From Thiodiazotropha sp040506775 (GTDB lineage: Bacteria; Pseudomonadota; Gammaproteobacteria; Chromatiales; Chromatiaceae), in NCBI GenBank assembly GCA_040506775.1, contig JBEVWC010000002.1, positions 1 through 64,000 on the forward strand: a stretch of 64,000 nt of DNA. Direction: 5' to 3'. Made by a program: the position numbers and the translations under genes. This document shows, in pieces, positions 51,323-59,760 of this stretch; the first letter of the stretch is position 1, and each line of letters begins with the position of its first letter. Below the pieces are notes generated by a model. That model was not told the origin of the DNA. It searched no databases and saw nothing but the letters and a program-made list of their open reading frames with translations.

Positions 51323-54300
51323 ATGCGTTTGGAGAAAATCAAGCTCGCCGGATTCAAATCCTTCGTCGATCCCACCACGGTACCCATCCCGAGCAACCTG
51401 GTCGGAATCGTCGGGCCGAACGGATGCGGCAAATCCAATGTGATCGATGCGGTGCGCTGGGTCATGGGCGAAAGCTCGGCCAAGATGCTGCGTGGCGAGT
51501 CCATGGCGGACGTCATTTTCAATGGCTCCACCGCCCGTAAACCGGTGGGAACCGCCACCATCGAATTGATTTTCGATAATTCGGAAGGCCGCGCGGGGGG
51601 GCAGTACGCCCAGTACAACCAGATCTCGGTGAAACGCCAGGTCTCCCGGGATGGCCAGTCCTTCTATTTCCTCAACAGTGTGAAATGCCGGCGTCGGGAT
51701 ATCACCGATCTGTTCCTTGGCACCGGTCTTGGGCCGCGCAGTTATTCCATCATCGAACAGGGTATGATCTCGCGCCTCATCGAGGCCCGTCCCGAGGATC
51801 TGCGCAACTTCCTGGAGGAGGCCGCGGGCATCTCCAAGTACAAGGAGCGGCGCAAGGAGACCGAGACCCGGATACGCCACACCCGGGAGAACCTGGAGCG
51901 CCTTACCGACCTGCGAGATGAGGTGGCCAAGCAGTTGCAGCATCTGCAGCGCCAGGCAGCCACCGCGGAAAAATATCAGGTTCTGAAACAGGAGGAACGC
52001 CAGACCAAGGCGGAACTGCTGGCCCTGCGCTGGCACGCCCTGGATCAGGACCTGCAGCAGCGTGAGCGGCATATCGCCGAGTTGCAGAACAATCTGGAAG
52101 CGGCCCTCGCGGATCAGCGCAAACTCGAGGCACAGATCGAAACCGAGCGGGAGCATCTGGTCGAGGTCAACGACCAGTTCAACGAGGTGCAGGGACGTTT
52201 CTACCGGCTCGGTGCGGAGATCAGCGGTCTGGAACAGGCCATCCAGTACGCCCGGGACACCCAGCGCCAGCAGCAACAGGATCTGGAACAGGTCAGCCAG
52301 GCCTACCAGGAGTCCGAGGCTCACCGGGAGCAGGACGAAGCACGCCTGGCGGAACTGGTGGAGAGCCTGCTGACCATCGAGCCACAGCTGGAACAGGCGC
52401 GCCTCGAGGAACAGCAGTTCGCCGAAGCCCTGACCCAGGCGGAACAGGCCATGCAGGCCTGGCAGCTGGAGTGGGAACAGTTCAATCAGCAGGCCGCTGA
52501 GCCGGCCCAGACCGCCCAGGTCGAACGCACCCGAATCAATCATCTCGAACAACAGGGTGGTCAGCTGGAGCGCCGTCTGCAGCGCTTCGACGAGGAGCTG
52601 GGGCGTCTCGATGACAGCCGCCTGCTCAGCGAGATCACAGAACTGGAGAGCGAGGAGTCGACCCAGAAAGAGATCCTCGACGGTATGGGCCAGCAACTGT
52701 CTGAGACCCTGGAGGCGATCAACCGGCAGCGGGACACCAATCATCAGGCCAACCAGCGGCTCGACCAGGCTCGTGCGGAACTGCAATCGAATCAGGGTCG
52801 CAGAGCCTCCCTGGAGGCGTTGCAGCAGGCGGCCATGGGGGATTCCGACAAGGGACTCGCCGAATGGCTGGATCGGGCGCAGTTGAAAAACGCCCAGCGC
52901 CTGGTGCAGCAGATCCAGGTGACCCCCCGATGGCAGCAGGCGGTGGAAGTGGTGCTCGGGTTCCACCTGCAGGCAGTCTGTGTGGAACGCCTGGACGATC
53001 TTGAGATCCTGATTTCGCAACTCAACAAGGGCTCGCTGAGTCTTTGGGAACCCCCCTCAGGCTTGAACGCGGATAGCCAGACCACGGACCAGGATCTCTC
53101 AACCCAGGTGCAGGCCCCCTGGAATCTGCAGGGACTGTTGGCCGGGGTGCGTATGGCGGAAAGTCTTGCTGATGCCCTGCAGCGCCGTCACGGGCTCTCT
53201 GCCGATGAATCCCTGATCACCCCGGACGGTATCTGGGTCGGCCGCAACTGGCTGCGGGTCACCCGGGAAACGGATCAGAACGCGGGCGTTCTGGCTCGGG
53301 AAGAGGAGCTTCGCAGCCTCAAACAGCGTCTCGACGAGCAGCAGGCCCAGGTCGTTGAACTGGACGACCAGCTGGCGATCGGACGCGAAACACTGAAGCA
53401 GATGGAGCAGGACAGGGAGCAGTTGCAGACCCGCTACAATCAGGTCAACCGCACCCTTTCCGAGATCCGCTCCAACCTGAGCGGAAAACGTACCCGTGCG
53501 GATCACCTCAGGCAGCGCCGGGAGCAGTTGCTGCAGGAGAAACAGGAGATCGCAGAACAGATCAGCAACGACCAGATGCTGATGGAAGAGACCCGCGAAC
53601 GCCTGCATGCCGCCCTGGAGGCGATCGAAACCCTGGGCAGCCGCCGGGAAGAACTGGTGATGCGCCGCGATACTCTGCGCCAGGGTGTGACCGGCGCCCG
53701 GGAACAGATCAACCAGCAACGCTCCGGAACTCACCAACTGGCGCTCCAGGTGGAGTCGATGCGCACCGTACAGGGTTCGCTGCGGCAGAACCTGGAACGG
53801 GCCCAGGGACAACTGCGGCAATTGTCGCAGCGCCGGGATGAGCTGCAGATGTCCCTGGAGAATGCCGAGGAGCCGCTGCTGCGCCAGGCTGAGCAGCTGA
53901 ATGAGAAACTCGAGGAGCGTGCTCAGGTCGAAAAGGAACTGAGTGCGGCAAGACAGGGTCTTGAGACTGTGGACGGTCAGCTTCGCGAGCAGGAGCAGCA
54001 GCGTCACCAGGCGGAACAACGGGTTCAGGAGCGTCGCGATCGGCTCAACCAGGCCCGGCTGCAGAGCCAGGAGGTCACGGTTCGCCGCAGTACCCTCGAA
54101 GAACAGCTCGACGAAGGCGGGCTGGTTGTGGAGGAGCTGTTCCGCAGCATGCCCGAAGAGGCCAATGAGGCCAGTTGGCATGACAAGGTGGAGAACCTGG
54201 CCAACCGCATCCAGCGTCTCGGACCGATCAATCTGGCGGCGATCGACGAATACCAGGAGCAGTCCGAGCGCCTCAAGTACCTGGAAGAACAGCATACGGA

Positions 54301-54832
54301 CATCACCAGTTCCCTGGAGACCCTGGAGAATGCCATCCGCAAGATCGACCGGGAGACCCGTACCCGTTTCAAGGAGACCTTCGATCAGGTCAACTCCGGT
54401 ATCAAGGATCTCTTCCCGAGGCTGTTCGGCGGCGGTCACGCCTATCTGGAACTGACCGGTGAGGATCTGCTCGATACCGGCGTCACCGTGATGGCGAGAC
54501 CCCCCGGCAAACGCAATGCCAGCATTCACCTGCTCTCGGGCGGGGAGAAGGCGCTCACCGCGGTGGCCCTGGTATTCTCGATCTTCCAGCTCAATCCGGC
54601 CCCGTTCTGCATGCTGGACGAAGTGGATGCGCCATTGGATGATGCCAACGTGGGGCGCTTCTGTGAAATGGTGAAGTCGATGTCGGATCAGGTACAATTC
54701 ATCTTCATTACGCACAACAAGATCACCATGGAAATCGCCAATCAGCTTTCCGGTGTCACCATGCACGAACCCGGTGTCTCCCGCCTGGTCACCGTCGATG
54801 TGGAGGAGGCGGCACAACTGGCCGCGATCTGA
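51323..54832 (+). CDS. smc: Chromosome segregation ATPase SMC
   Basis: The 1169-residue condensin subunit compacts and segregates chromosomes. It starts MRLEKIKLAGFKSFVDPTTV, with Walker A GPNGCGKSNVIDAVRWVMGE at about 33-52. Two long Gln/Glu-rich coiled coils (about 165-490 and 640-1000) flank a hinge (about 500-620, with AEWLDRAQLKNAQRLVQQIQ). The ABC signature LLSGGEKALTAVALVFSIF lies near 1073 and Walker B FCMLDEVDAPLDDANV near 1097. Smc is used in many gammaproteobacteria instead of MukB. AT-rich sequence at 51190-51290 probably holds divergent promoters for smc and queF. It is the first gene of smc-zipA-ligA; zipA starts 3 bases after it. Confidence 0.97.
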   Translation: MRLEKIKLAGFKSFVDPTTVPIPSNLVGIVGPNGCGKSNVIDAVRWVMGESSAKMLRGESMADVIFNGSTARKPVGTATIELIFDNSEGRAGGQYAQYNQISVKRQVSRDGQSFYFLNSVKCRRRDITDLFLGTGLGPRSYSIIEQGMISRLIEARPEDLRNFLEEAAGISKYKERRKETETRIRHTRENLERLTDLRDEVAKQLQHLQRQAATAEKYQVLKQEERQTKAELLALRWHALDQDLQQRERHIAELQNNLEAALADQRKLEAQIETEREHLVEVNDQFNEVQGRFYRLGAEISGLEQAIQYARDTQRQQQQDLEQVSQAYQESEAHREQDEARLAELVESLLTIEPQLEQARLEEQQFAEALTQAEQAMQAWQLEWEQFNQQAAEPAQTAQVERTRINHLEQQGGQLERRLQRFDEELGRLDDSRLLSEITELESEESTQKEILDGMGQQLSETLEAINRQRDTNHQANQRLDQARAELQSNQGRRASLEALQQAAMGDSDKGLAEWLDRAQLKNAQRLVQQIQVTPRWQQAVEVVLGFHLQAVCVERLDDLEILISQLNKGSLSLWEPPSGLNADSQTTDQDLSTQVQAPWNLQGLLAGVRMAESLADALQRRHGLSADESLITPDGIWVGRNWLRVTRETDQNAGVLAREEELRSLKQRLDEQQAQVVELDDQLAIGRETLKQMEQDREQLQTRYNQVNRTLSEIRSNLSGKRTRADHLRQRREQLLQEKQEIAEQISNDQMLMEETRERLHAALEAIETLGSRREELVMRRDTLRQGVTGAREQINQQRSGTHQLALQVESMRTVQGSLRQNLERAQGQLRQLSQRRDELQMSLENAEEPLLRQAEQLNEKLEERAQVEKELSAARQGLETVDGQLREQEQQRHQAEQRVQERRDRLNQARLQSQEVTVRRSTLEEQLDEGGLVVEELFRSMPEEANEASWHDKVENLANRIQRLGPINLAAIDEYQEQSERLKYLEEQHTDITSSLETLENAIRKIDRETRTRFKETFDQVNSGIKDLFPRLFGGGHAYLELTGEDLLDTGVTVMARPPGKRNASIHLLSGGEKALTAVALVFSIFQLNPAPFCMLDEVDAPLDDANVGRFCEMVKSMSDQVQFIFITHNKITMEIANQLSGVTMHEPGVSRLVTVDVEEAAQLAAI

Positions 54833-54835
54833 TCC

Positions 54836-55675
54836 ATGGATTCCACCACCCTGCGCATCGTTCTGCTGATCCTCGGTCTGGTGTTCCTGGCCGCAATCTA
54901 CCTCTATGAGACCCGTCGCAGAAAAAGGGACTCCGCCCAGGCGAAGCGACGGGTAGCCCCGGAGATGCGCGAACCCGAAATGCGTGAATACCCGGAAATC
55001 GATCACACGGGGTCACGCCAAGAGGGCGCTGCCGGTCACGAAGAGGATGACACCTGGGTCAGCTGGGACGAGGATGAAACCGAACCCCTGAAAGACGATG
55101 TGGATTATGTGGCCGAGATGCGCGTCGATGACGAACCGGATACCGAATTGAATCTCGAAAATGACGATGAGTTCGTCATGCCGGAGCAGCAGGAACTGTT
55201 TGGTTTCAGCGCCCAGGAAGCCTCCCCGGTGGATGTTCCGAAACTGATCATCCAGATCAACATCAAGGCAAAGGCTACGCCGTTCCAGGGTCTTGAAATT
55301 CACAAGGCAATGCTCGAGAACGGTCTGGTGATGGGCAAGCTGAACATCTATCAACGCCTCGTCGGGGGAGACGCCCAGCATCCCCAGTTCAATCTCGCCA
55401 GCATGGTGGAACCGGGCGTATTTCCCTCCAAGGAGAAGGATCTGGCGGACTTTTCGACCCCCGGGTTGACCCTGTTCACCCAGTTGCCGGTTCCCGGAGA
55501 CAGCATGGCGGTGTTCTCCGACATGCTCTTTACCGCCGAGCGTCTCGCCGCGATCCTCGGTGGCGAACTGCAGGACGGGTCCCACAGCGCACTGACCAAA
55601 CAGACCATCGAACACCTGCGCGGCCAGATCATGGAGCATCGGCGCCAGGTGCAACTGGCCCGGAGCAAGGCTTGA
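54836..55675 (+). CDS. zipA: Cell division protein ZipA
   Basis: The 279-residue protein anchors FtsZ to the inner membrane. An N-terminal membrane helix (LRIVLLILGLVFLAAIYLYE, about 6-25) is followed by a basic stretch, an acidic variable linker (about 65-120) and the C-terminal FtsZ-binding domain (about 135-275): FQGLEIHKAMLENGLVMGKL, FNLASMVEPGVFPSK, TPGLTLFTQLPVPGDSMAVF. The smc-zipA-ligA order is conserved in gammaproteobacteria. Its end overlaps the ligA start. Confidence 0.94.
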   Translation: MDSTTLRIVLLILGLVFLAAIYLYETRRRKRDSAQAKRRVAPEMREPEMREYPEIDHTGSRQEGAAGHEEDDTWVSWDEDETEPLKDDVDYVAEMRVDDEPDTELNLENDDEFVMPEQQELFGFSAQEASPVDVPKLIIQINIKAKATPFQGLEIHKAMLENGLVMGKLNIYQRLVGGDAQHPQFNLASMVEPGVFPSKEKDLADFSTPGLTLFTQLPVPGDSMAVFSDMLFTAERLAAILGGELQDGSHSALTKQTIEHLRGQIMEHRRQVQLARSKA

Positions 55676-57696
55676 GCGTACCCGAACCGGTCATCGAACA
55701 GGTCGATCGTCTGCGTCAGGAGATCGACTACCACAACCGCCAGTACTACGTCTTCGACGATCCGAAAATCAGCGACAGCGGCTACGATCGCCTGATGCGC
55801 GAACTGCAGGAACTCGAGGCCCGCTATCCGCAACTGATCACTCCCGATTCCCCGACCCAGCGGGTGGGTGACAAACCCCTTGAGGGTTTTGATGAGGTGG
55901 TTCATGCGGTGCCCATGCTCTCCCTGGACAACGCTTTCGATGACACCGAAATGCAGGAGTTCGAGCGGCGGATCCGGGATCGTCTGAAACTGTCATCCGA
56001 TACACCCGTCCACTACCTGGCCGAGCCGAAGCTCGACGGCTTGGCGTTGAGCCTGCGCTACCAGGACGGACGCCTGGTGCAGGGTGCCACCCGGGGTGAT
56101 GGCAGCCGGGGTGAGGATGTCACCAGCAATGTTCGCACGATCAAGGCGATTCCCCTGAAACTGCAGGGCAGCGACTGGCCTGGGGTACTGGAGGTGCGGG
56201 GTGAGGTGTTCATGCCCCGTCAGGGTTTCGAAGACTTCAATGAACGCGCCCGGGCGGAAGGTCTGAAGACCTTCGTCAATCCGCGCAACGCCGCAGCCGG
56301 TTCCCTGCGTCAACTCGATCCGCGCATCACCGCGCAACGGCCTTTGACCTTTTATGCCTATGGCTTCGGTGAGGTCACTCCTCCCTTGCAAGCGGAGAAG
56401 CTCAGTCAACGCATGCAGCGCCTGCGCGACTGGGGACTGCCGATTTCACCGCTGATGGCCGTGGTAGAGGGCAGCGCGGGCTGCATCGGGTATTACCGCA
56501 ATATCCAGCAGCAGCGGGATGGTCTGGCCTATGACATCGATGGGGTGGTGTTCAAGGTGGACGAACTGGGATTGCAGGAGCAACTCGGTTTCGTCTCCCG
56601 GGCGCCCCGTTGGGCGGTGGCCTACAAGTTTCCCGCCCAGGAGGAGATGACCCGGGTGGAGGCGATTGAATTCCAGGTGGGTCGTACCGGGGCGGTCACT
56701 CCGGTGGCCCGGCTCCTGCCGGTGTTTGTCGGCGGCGTCACAGTCAGCAATGCCACCCTGCACAACATGGACGAGGTGCGGCGCAAGGATGTCCGTGTCG
56801 GGGACCAGGTGATCGTACGCCGGGCCGGAGATGTGATCCCGGAAGTTGTCCAGGTCGTCCTCGCCGAGCGCCCGGATGATACCCAGCCGGTGCAACTGCC
56901 GAGCCATTGCCCGGTGTGTGGGTCGGACATCGTGAGTCCGGAGGGTGAGGCGGTGGCGCGCTGTTCCGGTGGCCTGTTCTGTCCGGCGCAGCGCAAGGAG
57001 GCGATCAAACATTTCGCCTCGCGCAAGGCCATGGATATCGAGGGCCTGGGGGACAAGCTGGTGGAACAACTGATCGAACGGGGGCTGGTCAATACCCCTG
57101 CCGAGCTCTTTTCCCTCAGTCTGGATCAGCTGTCCGGGCTGGAGCGCATGGCGGAGAAGTCGGCGCAGAACGTCCTGGATGCCCTTGCCAAAAGCCGCGA
57201 CACCACTCTGGCCCGGTTTCTTTATGGTCTGGGCATTCGCGAGGTGGGGGAGGCGACTGCCCAGTCCCTCGCCCAGCATTTCACGACCCTGGAGGCGATT
57301 GAACAGGCGGACGAAGAGACCTTGCAGGAAACTCCGGACGTGGGACCGATCGTGGCGGCGCACATCGCCTCCTTCTTTCGCCAGCCCCACAACCGGGAAG
57401 TCATTGATGCCCTGCTCGAGGCCGGAGTGAACTGGCCCCGAATCGAACGGCCCGAGGCACACGCACAACCCCTGGCGGGCAAGACTTTCGTCATTACCGG
57501 CACCCTGAGCCGGCCCCGGGACGATTTCAAGGCGGAGCTGATGGCCCTGGGCGCCAAGGTTGCCGGCAGTGTCTCTGCCAAGACCGATTATCTGGTCGCC
57601 GGGGAAGCCGCCGGTTCCAAGCTCGCAAAGGCGGAAAAGCTGGGTGTCACCGTGCTGGACGAAGCCGGATTACAGGATCTCCTGACGACCCACTGA
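55672..57696 (+). CDS. ligA: NAD-dependent DNA ligase LigA
   Basis: The 674-residue ligase seals nicks with NAD. Residue 120 is the AMP-accepting lysine in AEPKLDGLALSLRY. Upstream, RQYYVFDDPKISDSGYDRLM forms the NAD-binding Ia domain. CPVCGSDIVSPEGEAVARC and GLFCPAQR supply the four zinc cysteines; helix-hairpin-helix repeats follow and a BRCT domain closes the protein (LAGKTFVITGTLSRPRDDFK). The start is a TTG overlapping the zipA stop, with GGAG and AAGG just upstream; no nearer ATG is available. Confidence 0.96.
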   Translation: MSVPEPVIEQVDRLRQEIDYHNRQYYVFDDPKISDSGYDRLMRELQELEARYPQLITPDSPTQRVGDKPLEGFDEVVHAVPMLSLDNAFDDTEMQEFERRIRDRLKLSSDTPVHYLAEPKLDGLALSLRYQDGRLVQGATRGDGSRGEDVTSNVRTIKAIPLKLQGSDWPGVLEVRGEVFMPRQGFEDFNERARAEGLKTFVNPRNAAAGSLRQLDPRITAQRPLTFYAYGFGEVTPPLQAEKLSQRMQRLRDWGLPISPLMAVVEGSAGCIGYYRNIQQQRDGLAYDIDGVVFKVDELGLQEQLGFVSRAPRWAVAYKFPAQEEMTRVEAIEFQVGRTGAVTPVARLLPVFVGGVTVSNATLHNMDEVRRKDVRVGDQVIVRRAGDVIPEVVQVVLAERPDDTQPVQLPSHCPVCGSDIVSPEGEAVARCSGGLFCPAQRKEAIKHFASRKAMDIEGLGDKLVEQLIERGLVNTPAELFSLSLDQLSGLERMAEKSAQNVLDALAKSRDTTLARFLYGLGIREVGEATAQSLAQHFTTLEAIEQADEETLQETPDVGPIVAAHIASFFRQPHNREVIDALLEAGVNWPRIERPEAHAQPLAGKTFVITGTLSRPRDDFKAELMALGAKVAGSVSAKTDYLVAGEAAGSKLAKAEKLGVTVLDEAGLQDLLTTH

Positions 57697-57754
57697 TCGC
57701 ATGTCGGTTTGAAGAATCCGGGGAAAGACCACTATCACCCCGGAATTCGCTAGA

Positions 57755-57785
57755 TGCTTTCAGCAATCTATATGAGACACTCCAC
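57755..57785 (+). repeat. Half copy of the AGTGTCTCATAT palindrome
   Basis: GCTTTCAGCAATCTATATGA followed by GACACTCCACT matches the right half of the palindromic element at 58981-59036 with a few differences. The remaining part of 57697-57907 holds a CCGGGG/CCCCGG hairpin (57717-57742) and a fragment like the GCGTGGGAA module of the composite repeats, but no gene. Confidence 0.7.
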
Positions 57786-57907
57786 TAGCTCTTACGCTGT
57801 GCGTGGGAAACGCATACGACTGGGAAATTTTTTATTGCGAAGGAACCCTAAAGACAATTTTTGGGTTAACAGGAAAATCACATGCTGCATGGGAAAGGAG
57901 AAGTGCA

Positions 57908-58282
57908 ATGGAAATTGATGAACAGAGGCCAAAAGGAATAACTATCATAGCTGCTGTTTACCTACTAACCGCATGTATCAATGTCTACAGAGGCGTCTTT
58001 GGTGAGAACAATCTTGGTTATGTTTTGATTGGTATTGGAATTTTTCAAATAATAGTAAGTGCGCTATTTTATGGTTTAAATAAAAAGGCATATTACATTG
58101 TTTCTGCGATAAACATTCTTGCGCTATTTGTATCCTTGTTCTTCTTGCTGAAGGGAGTTGTGCAATACTTTCAGTCAGATGTCGCGGTATTAGAAATAAT
58201 ACTGTTTCTCCCGTCACTGGCTGTTTCCATGTGGATATTTGCATACTTGAGAAAATTCGAAATAAAAGCCCTGTTTCAATGA
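57908..58282 (+). CDS. Small four-helix membrane protein
   Basis: The 124-residue protein has about four membrane helices: GITIIAAVYLLTACINVY (9-27), LGYVLIGIGIFQIIVSALFY (36-55), YYIVSAINILALFVSLFFLL (62-81) and IILFLPSLAVSMWIFAYL (97-114). GGAG 7 bases before ATG 57908 marks the start rather than a longer upstream frame. It is much more AT-rich than ligA next to it, suggesting recent gain. Its stop overlaps the start of a short second membrane gene by 4 bases. I do not recognise a family. Confidence 0.7.
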   Translation: MEIDEQRPKGITIIAAVYLLTACINVYRGVFGENNLGYVLIGIGIFQIIVSALFYGLNKKAYYIVSAINILALFVSLFFLLKGVVQYFQSDVAVLEIILFLPSLAVSMWIFAYLRKFEIKALFQ

Positions 58283-58508
58283 ATCGGCAAATGCTCATCA
58301 CCGCTCTTACTTAATCGCCTCGGGGTCAGCCGGGCTGATTTTGCTGGGAATGCTCGTATTGTCCCTGGATTCAAGGGAATTAACCGGCCTGTGGCAACGA
58401 CTGCTGCTCGACCTGTTTTCCTGGTGTATGACCGTTGCGATTACGACAGGCAGGTATAAGGCGGATAAACTGCCAGAGAACAATCACCACGAGAAAGCGC
58501 GTATCTGA
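58279..58508 (+). pseudogene. Frameshifted small membrane protein gene
   Basis: An ATG overlapping the previous stop (ATGA) opens a frame MNRQMLITALT that hits TAA after 11 codons. The neighbouring frame is open through this point and continues IASGSAGLILLGMLVLSLDS and on to ARI before TGA at 58506. One extra base near 58310-58313 would join them into a product of about 76 residues with a single strong membrane helix and a second hydrophobic stretch near LLDLFSWCMTVAI. The 4-base coupling to the upstream membrane gene favours a real two-gene unit broken by a deletion, or a base-calling error in the T-run. Confidence 0.5.
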
Positions 58509-58586
58509 TGGGCATACTGAGAGTCTTGGCGGGGTGGAGTAACCACTCGGTGTGTGCGGCGATACGTCACAACGAACGGAGGAAGA

Positions 58587-58982
58587 ATGAAAGTATCAGG
58601 CAAGTTTGAAGTAACGCTGAATCCCCTCGACGGTTACATCAAAGGCGGAAATGGTGTGAATTTCGCAAGAATGTCTATCGAGAAATCCTTTCATGGTGAG
58701 CTTGAAGCGACGAGCAGCGGTGAAATGTTGAGTGCGATGACGTCGATCCAGGGTTCTGCGGGTTATGTTGCAATCGAGCAAGTGACCGGCAGTTTGTCAG
58801 GCAAAAGAGGTGGTTTTGTGTTGCAGCATTTTGGCACCATGAATCAAGGCAAGGACCGTCTCATTCTTGAAGTCGTGCCTGATTCAGGGTCAGATGAACT
58901 GGCGGGTTTGGCAGGCACCATGTCCATTAACATCGATGATGGAGGGCACTACTATGAGTTCGAGTACGAGCTGGCCAGCTAG
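58587..58982 (+). CDS. DUF3224 domain protein
   Basis: The 131-residue protein matches DUF3224 (PF11528) along its whole length: MKVSGKFEVTLNP, ARMSIEKSFHGELEATSSGE, GSAGYVAIEQVTGSLSGKRG, FVLQHFGTMNQGKDRLILEV, PDSGSDELAGLAGTMSI and HYYEFEYEL. The family is a small all-beta, allene-oxide-cyclase-like barrel without an established substrate. GGAGG 7 bases before ATG 58587 gives the start. The TAG stop overlaps the first bases of the palindromic element that follows. Confidence 0.9.
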   Translation: MKVSGKFEVTLNPLDGYIKGGNGVNFARMSIEKSFHGELEATSSGEMLSAMTSIQGSAGYVAIEQVTGSLSGKRGGFVLQHFGTMNQGKDRLILEVVPDSGSDELAGLAGTMSINIDDGGHYYEFEYELAS

Positions 58983-59036
58983 TGTAGTGTCTCATATCGA
59001 TCGCTGATTTCAGTAATCTATATGAGACACTACACT
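58981..59036. repeat. 56-bp palindromic element at the DUF3224 gene end
   Basis: AGTGTAGTGTCTCATAT (58981-58997) and its exact reverse complement (59020-59036) make a 17-bp perfect stem around a 22-base loop. The right half recurs at 57755-57785. It can act as a 3' hairpin for the upstream gene; no T-run follows. Confidence 0.75.
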
Positions 59037-59116
59037 TGTACAGGACGCTACACCAGCAGGCTGATGAAATTCTACTCTGACGACACGATACTGGATTTTC
59101 CTGAAACCTGATTTTC

Positions 59117-59227
59117 CTCGTTCCCATGCTCTGCGTGGGAATGCAGACCCGGCTTGCATATGCCTGACAAGTTCGGGCAATGCCGTGCGATATCGATTGA
59201 CGTTCCCACGCAGAGCATGGGAACGAG
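59117..59227. repeat. Inverted repeat with GTTCCCACGC ends
   Basis: The left arm (CTCGTTCCCATGCTCTGCG and on, 59117-59141) and the right arm ending at 59227 are reverse complements of about 25 bases. Between them is CAGACCCGGCTTGCATATGC, whose counterpart occurs in reversed order at 62745-62830. The region belongs to the family of repeats shared with the composite copies. Confidence 0.8.
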
Positions 59228-59241
59228 AGAGAAAGAAAGGG

Positions 59242-59453
59242 CGCCCGACTGTCCCGCCCCAGCGGGGACCGCTGCGATGCTCACAAAAACCGGCGGGGTT
59301 GGAACTCGCTACGCTCAAACAGCTCGCCCTGGAGTTTCGGGGGGTTGTTCCCGGGTTCCGCTTCGCTGCACCCGGACTACGGCCACACGGGAATCTCAAG
59401 AGGAGCGAACATCACCCCGTAGCCCGGGTGAAACAAAGTGAAACCCGGGATCC
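59242..59453 (+). repeat. Composite repeat, copy 2
   Basis: Same order of modules as 33371-33602: CTGCGATGCTC, CCGGCGGGG, CGGGTTCCGCTTCGCTGCAC, CTCAAGAGGAGCGA, GTAGCCCGGGTGAAAC. It contains small differences spread evenly. No coding function is seen. Confidence 0.8.
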
Positions 59454-59760
59454 ATCAGAATCCGAAGCAGTCAGGTACTCAACAAACCCAGCCAAGCAAT
59501 CCCCCTCTCCCCTCGCGGCAAGGGAAGAGGGGACGCATGGATCAAGAATGGATCGAGAAGACAGGTTGGTTCCACGACCCGGCAAGAGGTGTGCGACGCA
59601 CTCGAGTCGTTCTTTCCCTCTTACCTTGCGGGAGAGGGCCAGGGAGAGGTAGGTATGGAATCCGTGAACGCAGCGAACACAACAACACAAAACTCATCAC
59701 TAACAACTCAATACTGTTCAAACCACGGCCCAATTCCCGAATCAACTCCAGCATGGCTGA
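59454..59760. other. Non-coding repeat-associated tract
   Basis: About 300 bases with no gene. CCTCGCGGCAAGGGAAGAGG and a matching CCTCTTACCTTGCGGGAGAG lie about 100 bases apart as a loose inverted pair. CCGTGAACGCAGCGAACAC at 59662-59680 resembles the terminal repeat of the 33083-33828 element, so this may be the remains of a second such element. Confidence 0.55.

Noticed and set aside
51254..55006. Long open frames opposite smc
   Set aside because: They are antisense to the well-supported SMC coiled-coil gene and have repetitive Leu/Gln composition with no family match.
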